Shown here in pieces: positions 6,438 to 14,780 of a stretch of DNA of 40,458 nucleotides. The notes under the pieces were generated by a model, which ran no database searches, was not told where the DNA came from, and saw only the letters and a program-made list of their open reading frames with translations. Within the stretch, counting starts at the first letter, position 1. Every line of letters starts with the position of its first letter. Made by a program: the position numbers and the translations under genes. Origin of the DNA: Colwellia marinimaniae (GTDB lineage Bacteria; Pseudomonadota; Gammaproteobacteria; Enterobacterales; Alteromonadaceae); the NCBI RefSeq assembly GCF_002207865.1, contig NZ_BDQM01000034.1, forward strand, positions 1 through 40,458, in the 5' to 3' direction.

Positions 6438-9400
6438 ATGGCTAAAAAACAGCAAAAATCATCAAAAACTGTATCAAATACAACAAGTATCGACAACGAG
6501 GAAAAAATATTTAATTCTCGTTTACAAGAATGTCCTATCGCCATTATTGGTATGGCTTCTATTTTTGCCGATGCAAAAAACCTAGAAAATTATTGGGATA
6601 ACATTTTTGAGTCAGTAGATGGAATTAAAGATGTGCCTAGTGATCGCTGGGCCATTGATGATTATTACTCAAGCAATCCAAAAGATGAGGATAAAACCTA
6701 CTGTAAGCGTGGTGGTTTTTTACCAGAAATTGATTTTGATCCGATGGAATTTGGTCTACCACCAAATATTTTAGAATTAACCGATATCGCGCAATTATTA
6801 TCACTAGTGGTTGCTCGTGATGTGTTAAATGATGCCGGCATTGGTGATGGCTCAGGTTATGATCGCGATAAAATCGGTATTACTTTAGGTGTCGGTGGTG
6901 GTCAAAAACAAATTTCACCCTTAACGTCTCGTCTACAAGGGCCGGTGTTAGAAAAAGTATTAAAAGCGTCAGGAGTTGACGCCGAAGATCGCGCCATGAT
7001 CATCGAAAAATTCAAGAAAGCTTATATTGGTTGGGAAGAAAACTCATTCCCAGGCATGTTAGGTAACGTTATTGCCGGTCGTATTGCTAACCGTTTTGAT
7101 TTTGGTGGTACTAACTGTGTGGTTGATGCGGCTTGTGCTGGCTCATTAGCGGCGATTAAATTAGCCGTATCTGATTTATTAGAATATCGCTCAGAAGTGA
7201 TGATCTCTGGTGGTGTTTGTTGTGATAACTCACCCTTTATGTATATGTCTTTCTCAAAAACACCGGCTTTCACCACAGGTGAAGATATTCGTCCCTTTGA
7301 TAATGACTCAAAAGGCATGATGATAGGTGAAGGTATCGGCATGATGGCCTTTAAACGCTTAGAAGATGCTGAGCGTGATGGCGATAAAATTTATGCGGTA
7401 CTTAAAGGTATTGGTACCTCTTCAGATGGTCGTTTTAAATCTATCTACGCACCGCGTCCAGACGGACAAGCTAAAGCGTTAAAACGTGCTTATGATGATG
7501 CCGGATTTGACCCGCGTACTTGTGGTTTAATTGAAGCGCATGGCACGGGTACTAAAGCTGGTGATGCGGCTGAATTTGGTGGTTTAATTAAACATTTTGG
7601 TTTGAACAACAAACAAACTCAACATATAGCCATGGGCTCGGTGAAGTCACAAATTGGCCATACCAAAGCAGCTGCGGGCTCTGCGGGTATGATTAAAGCG
7701 GTGTTAGCACTACATCATAAAGTATTGCCAGCGACCATTCATATCGACCAACCAAATACGTCGCTAGACATAGAAAATAGCCCAATGTATTTGAACAATG
7801 AAACCCGTCCATGGATGACGCGCGAAGATGGTTTACCACGTCGCGCCGGTGTTAGTTCATTCGGTTTTGGTGGCACTAACTACCACATAGTATTAGAAGA
7901 ATATACGCCAACAGCACAAGGCCAGTATCGTTTAAATGCCGTACCACAAACTATTTTAGTGACGGCGAGCAATGAACAAGGCTTAGTAAGCACCTTAACC
8001 GAATGGAAAAGTAAGTTAACCATTGATAGTGATGCTCAGCCTTATGTATTTAATGCCTTAGTGACCGAAAACACTTTATCAACACCTGCTAGCGATCTAG
8101 CCCGTTGTGGTTTTGTTGCTAAAAATGCCGATGAAGCCATTAAGATGATTGATAGCGCATTAAAACAGTTTGCTGACAAAGCAGGTAGTAAAGACTGGTC
8201 AGTACCAACCGGCATTTATTACCGACAATCTGCTTTAGCGTTAACCGGTAAAGTGGTGGCACTTTTCTCAGGTCAAGGTTCACAATACGTTAACATGGGT
8301 CGCGAGTTAGCCTGTAATTTCCCCAGTGTTATGCAAGCAGCACAAGATATGGATGTGGAATTTGCTAATGCAGGTTTAGGTCAATTAACGCCAACCACTT
8401 ATCCTATTCCAGTTTTTAGTGATGATGCCCGTAAAGCACAAGATGAAGCGTTACGTTTAACGCAACACGCGCAACCTGCTATTGGCACCTTAAGTGTTGG
8501 CCTATATAAAACCTTTATTAATGCCGGTTTTAAAGCTGACTTTACTGCCGGACATAGTTTTGGTGAATTAACAGCGCTTTGGGCCGCGGGTGTATTAAAC
8601 GAGCAAGATTACATGATGTTGGCTCGTAGTCGCGGTCAAGCCATGGCTGCGCCGAAAGACAGTAGCGTAGATACTGGTACCATGATTGCTGTCGTTGGAG
8701 CAGCGGATAAAGTAGCCGCTGACATTAAAGACATTAAAGATATTTCAATTGCTAATTACAATTCGAATAACCAAGTAGTGGTTGCCGGGGTAACCAGCCA
8801 AATAGCCATTGCCATTGAAGAGCTTAAAGCTAAAGGTTATAAGGTTGTGCCTTTACCGGTATCGGCGGCGTTCCATACACCACTGGTTGGTCATGCACAA
8901 AAACCCTTTAGCGATGCAATCGATAAGGCTAAGTTCAATAAGCCGGTTGTGCCGGTTTATTCAAATGGCACGGCAAAAGTCCATTCAAATAAAGCTGCGG
9001 ATATTAAAAAGGCACTGAAAAAGCATATTTTAGAAGCAGTACATTTTAATGAAGAAATTGACAATATTTACGCGGATGGCGGTCGAATCTTTGTTGAGTT
9101 TGGACCAAAAAATGTGTTAACCAAACTGGTTGAAAACATCTTAAAAGATAAAGACGATGTTGTTGCTATTGCTGTTAATGCCAATCCTAAAAAATCAGCC
9201 GATATGCAAATGCGCCAAGCCGCAGTACAAATGGCAGTATTAGGTTTAGCGCTTAATGAGATAGACCCGTACAGCGCGATAAAACGCCCATTAAAGCCAG
9301 TTAAAATGTCGCCGTTAGCAATGAAGTTAACCGGTGCCTCTTATGTTAGCGCTAAAACCAAGAAAGCCTTTGATGATGCACTAAACGATGGTTGGAAAAT

Positions 9401-12400
9401 TAAACAAGCAACGTCTGTCCCTGTTGCTGTGCCAGCGCCGCAAGTAGTAGAGAAAATTGTCGAAAAAATTGTTGAAGTAGAACGTATTGTTGAAGTTGAG
9501 AAAATTGTTTACGTCACTATGGATGGAAAAATCGTCGATGGTTCTGTTGTTGAAGGGAACGTTGCCGTTGGTGCGCAAGTATCCACACCAGTGCAAAGCC
9601 ATAATGGCGATTTAGGTGCGAGCATTGAACGTAGTGTTAGCCAGTTTGTTGAACATCAACAACAGTTGTTAAACGTACATGAACAATATATGCAAGGTCC
9701 AAAAGAATACGCGAAAACGTTTGATGCGGTACTCTCTGCCCAAGAAGGCAGTGAATTACCTGAAAGTCTAGATCGTACCTTAGGCATGTACCATGAGTTC
9801 CAATCAGAAACCTTACGTGTCCATGAGCAATATCTAAATAATCAAACCGATAATATGGCCGCCATGTTGTCTACTGCTGCACCTGAAACGTCAGTAGCTA
9901 AGCCAACAATCCCTGCGGTCTCAAAAACATTGGTCTCAAAAACATTAGTGTCAAAACCAGTAGAACAAGCGCCAGTAGCTCCCGCAGCTTTACCGGTAGC
10001 TGCTGTTAGAGAAAATATACCAGCACCAATGCAAACAGTGGCAACCGCTGCAGCACTCGCACCTGTGGCTGAAACTGTTGTTGCCGTTGCAGTTGACACT
10101 GCTCCAGTAGCATCGCTTGATTTACCAGCTATTGATTTACAAAAGATTCAAACAGTGATGTTGAACGTAGTTGCTGACAAAACCGGCTATCCAACGGAAA
10201 TGCTTGAGCTTGAAATGGACATGGAAGCCGATTTAGGTATCGACTCCATTAAACGTGTTGAAATCTTAGGTGCGGTGCAAGAATTAATTCCTGACTTACC
10301 TGAGCTTAACCCAGAAGATTTAGCTGAATTACGCACCTTAGGTGAAATTGTTGACTATATGAAGTCGAAAGCTGAATCAGTTGCGCCAAGTGCGTCAGCT
10401 AATGAAAGCGCACCAGCACTGCACTTAGTTGATACAACCGTTGATGCAAGTGCATCTACCATTGATTTAAATCAACTTTCTTTGGGTAAAGTGCAAAGCG
10501 TGATGATGGACGTAGTCGCCGAAAAAACCGGTTACCCAACGGAAATGCTTGAGCTTGACATGGATATGGAAGCAGATTTAGGTATCGACTCAATCAAACG
10601 TGTTGAAATCTTAGGGGCAGTGCAAGAGACTATTCCTGACCTTCCTGAGCTTAACCCAGAAGATTTAGCCGAATTAAGAACCTTAGGCGAAATCGTTAGT
10701 TACATGCAATCTAAAGTATCAGCGGCTCCAGTAGCGGTTGCTGCAAGTGCGCCCGCGTCAATATCAGCAGCTGCACCAGCAATCGATTTAGCGCATATCC
10801 AAAGCGTGATGATGGACGTAGTCGCTGAGAAAACCGGTTACCCCACTGAAATGTTAGAACTTGACATGGATATGGAAGCCGATTTGGGTATCGACTCTAT
10901 CAAACGTGTTGAAATCTTAGGGGCAGTGCAAGAAACCATCCCAGATTTGCCAGAGCTTAATCCAGAAGATTTAGCTGAGCTTCGTACCTTGGGTGAAATT
11001 GTTAGCTATATGCAGTCTAAAGTTGCAGCGACGCCTGTAGCTAATGAAACTGCAAGCACAGCAGCTAGTGCGCCAGCCAATGAAAGTGTACCAGCCAATG
11101 AAAGTGCACCAACAATTGACCTTGAACACATTCAGTCAGTAATGATGACAGTGGTAGCTGAGAAAACTGGTTACCCAACTGAAATGTTAGAGCTTGACAT
11201 GGATATGGAAGCCGATTTGGGTATCGACTCTATCAAACGTGTTGAAATCTTAGGGGCAGTGCAAGAAACCATCCCAGATTTGCCAGAGCTTAATCCAGAA
11301 GATTTAGCTGAGCTTCGTACCTTGGGTGAAATTGTTAGCTATATGCAGTCTAAAGTTGCAGCGACGCCTGTAGCTAATGAAACTGCAAGCACAGCAGCTA
11401 GTGCGCCAGCCAATGAAAGTGTACCAGCCAATGAAAGTGCACCAACAAATACAGTTACACCAACAATTGACCTTGAACACATTCAGTCAGTAATGATGAC
11501 AGTGGTAGCGGAGAAAACCGGTTATCCCACGGAAATGTTAGAGCTTGAAATGGATATGGAAGCAGACTTAGGCATTGACTCAATTAAACGTGTTGAAATC
11601 TTAGGTGCTGTACAAGAGACTATTCCTGACCTTCCTGAATTAAATCCAGAAGATTTAGCCGAGCTTCGTACCTTGGGTGAAATCGTAAGTTACATGCAAT
11701 CTAAAGTTGCACCAACTGAACAAACTTCCGTTGAAAATAGTGTAGTAGGGAGTACTACCGACTCAAGCACTCCGGCGATTGATGCTGACTATATTCAAAG
11801 TGTAATGATGACAGTAGTGGCCGAGAAAACTGGTTACCCCACTGAAATGCTTGAACTTGGTATGGATATGGAAGCAGATTTGGGTATCGATTCAATCAAA
11901 CGTGTTGAAATTCTAGGTGCGGTGCAAGAAACTATTCCTGATTTACCTGAGCTTAACCCAGAAGATTTAGCAGAGCTGCGCACTTTAGGCGAAATCGTTA
12001 GTTATATGCAGTCTAAAGTTGCACCGACCGAGCCGACTGACCCAAAAGGTCCGGGCACTAAAACAGCGTTACCAGTAGCTGAAAAAGCTAGCGATGTTAG
12101 TGCCAGCTTTCAAGGGGCACCTAGTGCCACAGTGGCGTTAACTGCCTTATCTTCAATTAATAAAATTGTGCAAACCTTCGCTAGTAAAGAGCAAGGAGCC
12201 AACGTACTAATCGTCGATGACGGTACTGGTGCAGCAGTAGCACTAAGCGCCAAGCTTATTAAACAGGGTTGGCAGGTTACCGCCTTAAAACCTAACTGGC
12301 TGGTTAGTAGCTCGAAAAAAGCCTTTAGCAAAGCAGTTAATGTTATTGAAATTGGCAGCAGCGAAAAAACCCTTGATGAAGGACAAATTAAAGACATCAT

Positions 12401-14780
12401 CGAGAATAACGAACAACTTGATGCGGTTATTTACCTGCAAAGCCCTAGCATTAAAGGAACTGACTCTAAAGGTAAAAATACCGTTAATGCTATTGAATAC
12501 CCTGAAGCGGCAAAACAAGGCTTAATGTTAGCCTTTGTTTTAGCCAAGCTGTGTAAGGTTAAGAATGCGAGTAAAGCACGTGCTTCATTTGTTGTGGTAA
12601 CACGTCAAGGTGGTGCATTAGGCTTTGTCAATGCCGAGGGCGCGAATCAAGTTAAGGCCGATATTAAAGCTGATTTAGTACAAGCGGGTTTAGCTGGTTT
12701 AGTTAAAACTCTGTCTCATGAATGGGGCTCGTCTCAAGGTAAAGGCGATAATGCAGTTTTCTGTCGTATCGTTGATTTATCAACTAAGTTAGCTGCAGAT
12801 AAAGCGGCAACTATTATCAGTGATGAATTACTTGATATCGATACCAGCATAGTAGAAGTAGCTCATGATACGGATAACCTAAGTAACAACATTGGCGCAC
12901 GTTTAACGCTAACCGGTGTGGCTACCGACAGTTATGCCCTTGCAGCTGGCTCAAGTATTGATAACAAGTCAGTATTTTTAGTCAGTGGTGGCGCAAAAGG
13001 CGTAACCGCTCATTGTGTTATCGAAATTGCTAAACAATACCAGTCTACCTTTATCCTACTAGGTCGTAGTGTCTTTGACGAAAACGAGCCAAGCTGGGCA
13101 CAAGGTATTACCGAAGAAGTAGCGCTGAAAAAAGCCGCGATGCAAGCCTTGATTGCTGCAGGTGATAAACCAACACCGGTGAAAGTGACGCAATTTGTTC
13201 GTCCAGTATTGGCAAATCGTGAAATTGCGCAAACCTTAACGGCAATTAAAGCCGCTGGCGGTCAAGCACAATATGCTGCTGCAGATGTTACTAACAGTGA
13301 TAGTGTTACTACTGCTGTTGCGACCATTATTAAAGACTTTGGCGCTGACTATGCAAAAATTACCGGCATTATCCACGGTGCAGGCGTATTAGCCGATAAG
13401 TTTATCGAGCAAAAAACGCTAGCAGAATTTAATGCGGTATACAGCACAAAAATTGATGGTCTGTTATCGCTACTTGCAGTGACCGAGCAAAAGAATATTA
13501 AACACCTGGTTTTATTCTCCTCAGCAGCAGGTTTCTACGGTAATCCAGGTCAGTCTGATTACTCAATTGCCAATGATATTTTAAATAAAACCGCTTATCG
13601 CTTTAAAGCGTTAAACCCCAGTGCGCAAGTACTTAGTTTTAACTGGGGTCCTTGGGATGGCGGCATGGTAACACCTGAGCTTAAACGTATGTTTAACGAC
13701 CGTGGTGTGTACATTATTCCGCTTGATGCGGGCGCAAAACTATTGGTTAGTGAATTAGCGGCGGACAATAACCGTTGTGCACAAATCCTAGTCGGTAATG
13801 ACTTATCTAAAGATAAAAGTAAAGACCAAGCAGCAGGTGACTCTGTAAAAAAGCCACAAGTTAGTCGCTTAACAATAAGTGTTAGTAAAACACTTTTAGC
13901 GACTAACAATGCTTTTTTAGCTGACCACACTATTGGTGATGAGCAAGTATTACCAACCGTGTGTGCTATTGCCTGGATGAAAGATGCCAGCGAACAAGCT
14001 TATCAAGGTTATCACTACCAAGGTTTAGACAATTACAAACTCTTTAAAGGCATCATCTTTGATGGTAATGAAGCGAGTGATTATAAAATTGAGATGAACG
14101 CTGAAGTGTTTGACGATGGCGTTCGTTTAGTGGTTGAAACTAAGATCTCAAGCATTAATGCCCAAGGTAAAACCGTCTTTCATTATGGCGCACAGCTGAC
14201 GTTAGTGAACAAGCTAGCCGTTAGTCCAACGGTTGAGTTAACAGTACCGGCAACAGGTGAAAGTGCCGCGGCACTTTATAGCAACGGCACATTATTCCAT
14301 GGCCCAAGCTTACAAGGCATAAGTGAAATACTTGAGTGTAACGAGCAAGGGTTATTATTAAGTTGCCAAGTACCAGAAGTCGCCAGTGCTATGCAAGGTG
14401 AATTCGCGCTGCCATGTTTAGGCAATATCATTGGCAAAAACCAAAGTAACATATTCGCCAATGACCTTGCTTACCAAGCGATGTTAGTTTGGGTGAAAAA
14501 ACAACTCGGTTTAGGCAGTTTGCCCTCAAGTACGCAAAGCTGGACGGTATACCGTGAAGTAGCGCTAGGTGAGCGTTTTTACTTGCAGTTAACCGTAGTT
14601 AAAAGCTCAGCAAAAGGCAAACAACGTGGTTCGTTAGTGGCAGACATACAATTTATTGCTGAAAACAAGCAAGTATTGTCTGAGTTGAAATCCGCTAAAG
14701 TGACCGCCAGTGCCAACTTAAACGATTTGTTCTTGCCTAAAGCTGCGGCTAAAAAGGGCAACGATGAGGCAAGTGCTTAA
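6438..14780 (+). CDS. pfaA: PUFA synthase subunit PfaA (KS-MAT-6xACP-KR-DH)
   Basis: A 2780-residue multidomain synthase that extends and reduces the growing PUFA chain on ACPs. Domains in order: ketosynthase (about 35-495; Cys233 in DAACAGS, His368 in EAHGTGT, His408 in GHTKAA); malonyl-CoA transacylase (about 600-890; Ser707 in GHSFG, His813); a Val/Glu/Lys-rich linker from about 1003; six ACPs with active serines at 1270, 1385, 1487, 1598, 1715 and 1819 (each LGIDSIKRVEIL); ketoreductase (about 1930-2480; SGGAKG, Tyr2375 in QSDYSIAND); and a C-terminal PKS-type dehydratase-like hotdog region (ADHTIGDEQVLP near 2495). The start chosen is ATG 6438, after pfaR with a weak GAG box; the frame is open further upstream inside pfaR. 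The stop overlaps the pfaB start by one base (TAATG). Confidence 0.97.
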   Translation: MAKKQQKSSKTVSNTTSIDNEEKIFNSRLQECPIAIIGMASIFADAKNLENYWDNIFESVDGIKDVPSDRWAIDDYYSSNPKDEDKTYCKRGGFLPEIDFDPMEFGLPPNILELTDIAQLLSLVVARDVLNDAGIGDGSGYDRDKIGITLGVGGGQKQISPLTSRLQGPVLEKVLKASGVDAEDRAMIIEKFKKAYIGWEENSFPGMLGNVIAGRIANRFDFGGTNCVVDAACAGSLAAIKLAVSDLLEYRSEVMISGGVCCDNSPFMYMSFSKTPAFTTGEDIRPFDNDSKGMMIGEGIGMMAFKRLEDAERDGDKIYAVLKGIGTSSDGRFKSIYAPRPDGQAKALKRAYDDAGFDPRTCGLIEAHGTGTKAGDAAEFGGLIKHFGLNNKQTQHIAMGSVKSQIGHTKAAAGSAGMIKAVLALHHKVLPATIHIDQPNTSLDIENSPMYLNNETRPWMTREDGLPRRAGVSSFGFGGTNYHIVLEEYTPTAQGQYRLNAVPQTILVTASNEQGLVSTLTEWKSKLTIDSDAQPYVFNALVTENTLSTPASDLARCGFVAKNADEAIKMIDSALKQFADKAGSKDWSVPTGIYYRQSALALTGKVVALFSGQGSQYVNMGRELACNFPSVMQAAQDMDVEFANAGLGQLTPTTYPIPVFSDDARKAQDEALRLTQHAQPAIGTLSVGLYKTFINAGFKADFTAGHSFGELTALWAAGVLNEQDYMMLARSRGQAMAAPKDSSVDTGTMIAVVGAADKVAADIKDIKDISIANYNSNNQVVVAGVTSQIAIAIEELKAKGYKVVPLPVSAAFHTPLVGHAQKPFSDAIDKAKFNKPVVPVYSNGTAKVHSNKAADIKKALKKHILEAVHFNEEIDNIYADGGRIFVEFGPKNVLTKLVENILKDKDDVVAIAVNANPKKSADMQMRQAAVQMAVLGLALNEIDPYSAIKRPLKPVKMSPLAMKLTGASYVSAKTKKAFDDALNDGWKIKQATSVPVAVPAPQVVEKIVEKIVEVERIVEVEKIVYVTMDGKIVDGSVVEGNVAVGAQVSTPVQSHNGDLGASIERSVSQFVEHQQQLLNVHEQYMQGPKEYAKTFDAVLSAQEGSELPESLDRTLGMYHEFQSETLRVHEQYLNNQTDNMAAMLSTAAPETSVAKPTIPAVSKTLVSKTLVSKPVEQAPVAPAALPVAAVRENIPAPMQTVATAAALAPVAETVVAVAVDTAPVASLDLPAIDLQKIQTVMLNVVADKTGYPTEMLELEMDMEADLGIDSIKRVEILGAVQELIPDLPELNPEDLAELRTLGEIVDYMKSKAESVAPSASANESAPALHLVDTTVDASASTIDLNQLSLGKVQSVMMDVVAEKTGYPTEMLELDMDMEADLGIDSIKRVEILGAVQETIPDLPELNPEDLAELRTLGEIVSYMQSKVSAAPVAVAASAPASISAAAPAIDLAHIQSVMMDVVAEKTGYPTEMLELDMDMEADLGIDSIKRVEILGAVQETIPDLPELNPEDLAELRTLGEIVSYMQSKVAATPVANETASTAASAPANESVPANESAPTIDLEHIQSVMMTVVAEKTGYPTEMLELDMDMEADLGIDSIKRVEILGAVQETIPDLPELNPEDLAELRTLGEIVSYMQSKVAATPVANETASTAASAPANESVPANESAPTNTVTPTIDLEHIQSVMMTVVAEKTGYPTEMLELEMDMEADLGIDSIKRVEILGAVQETIPDLPELNPEDLAELRTLGEIVSYMQSKVAPTEQTSVENSVVGSTTDSSTPAIDADYIQSVMMTVVAEKTGYPTEMLELGMDMEADLGIDSIKRVEILGAVQETIPDLPELNPEDLAELRTLGEIVSYMQSKVAPTEPTDPKGPGTKTALPVAEKASDVSASFQGAPSATVALTALSSINKIVQTFASKEQGANVLIVDDGTGAAVALSAKLIKQGWQVTALKPNWLVSSSKKAFSKAVNVIEIGSSEKTLDEGQIKDIIENNEQLDAVIYLQSPSIKGTDSKGKNTVNAIEYPEAAKQGLMLAFVLAKLCKVKNASKARASFVVVTRQGGALGFVNAEGANQVKADIKADLVQAGLAGLVKTLSHEWGSSQGKGDNAVFCRIVDLSTKLAADKAATIISDELLDIDTSIVEVAHDTDNLSNNIGARLTLTGVATDSYALAAGSSIDNKSVFLVSGGAKGVTAHCVIEIAKQYQSTFILLGRSVFDENEPSWAQGITEEVALKKAAMQALIAAGDKPTPVKVTQFVRPVLANREIAQTLTAIKAAGGQAQYAAADVTNSDSVTTAVATIIKDFGADYAKITGIIHGAGVLADKFIEQKTLAEFNAVYSTKIDGLLSLLAVTEQKNIKHLVLFSSAAGFYGNPGQSDYSIANDILNKTAYRFKALNPSAQVLSFNWGPWDGGMVTPELKRMFNDRGVYIIPLDAGAKLLVSELAADNNRCAQILVGNDLSKDKSKDQAAGDSVKKPQVSRLTISVSKTLLATNNAFLADHTIGDEQVLPTVCAIAWMKDASEQAYQGYHYQGLDNYKLFKGIIFDGNEASDYKIEMNAEVFDDGVRLVVETKISSINAQGKTVFHYGAQLTLVNKLAVSPTVELTVPATGESAAALYSNGTLFHGPSLQGISEILECNEQGLLLSCQVPEVASAMQGEFALPCLGNIIGKNQSNIFANDLAYQAMLVWVKKQLGLGSLPSSTQSWTVYREVALGERFYLQLTVVKSSAKGKQRGSLVADIQFIAENKQVLSELKSAKVTASANLNDLFLPKAAAKKGNDEASA
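10131..12020 (+). repeat. six tandem ACP modules in pfaA
   Basis: Six acyl carrier repeats with phosphopantetheine serine codons at 10245, 10590, 10896, 11229, 11580 and 11892, spaced 102-117 codons apart. Modules 3 and 4 with their linker are identical at DNA level over about 255 bp (10860-11115 versus 11193-11448, offset 333 bp or 111 codons). After an 18-bp insertion in the second copy, identity continues for about 45 bp. This points to recent unequal crossing over or gene conversion. Confidence 0.93.
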
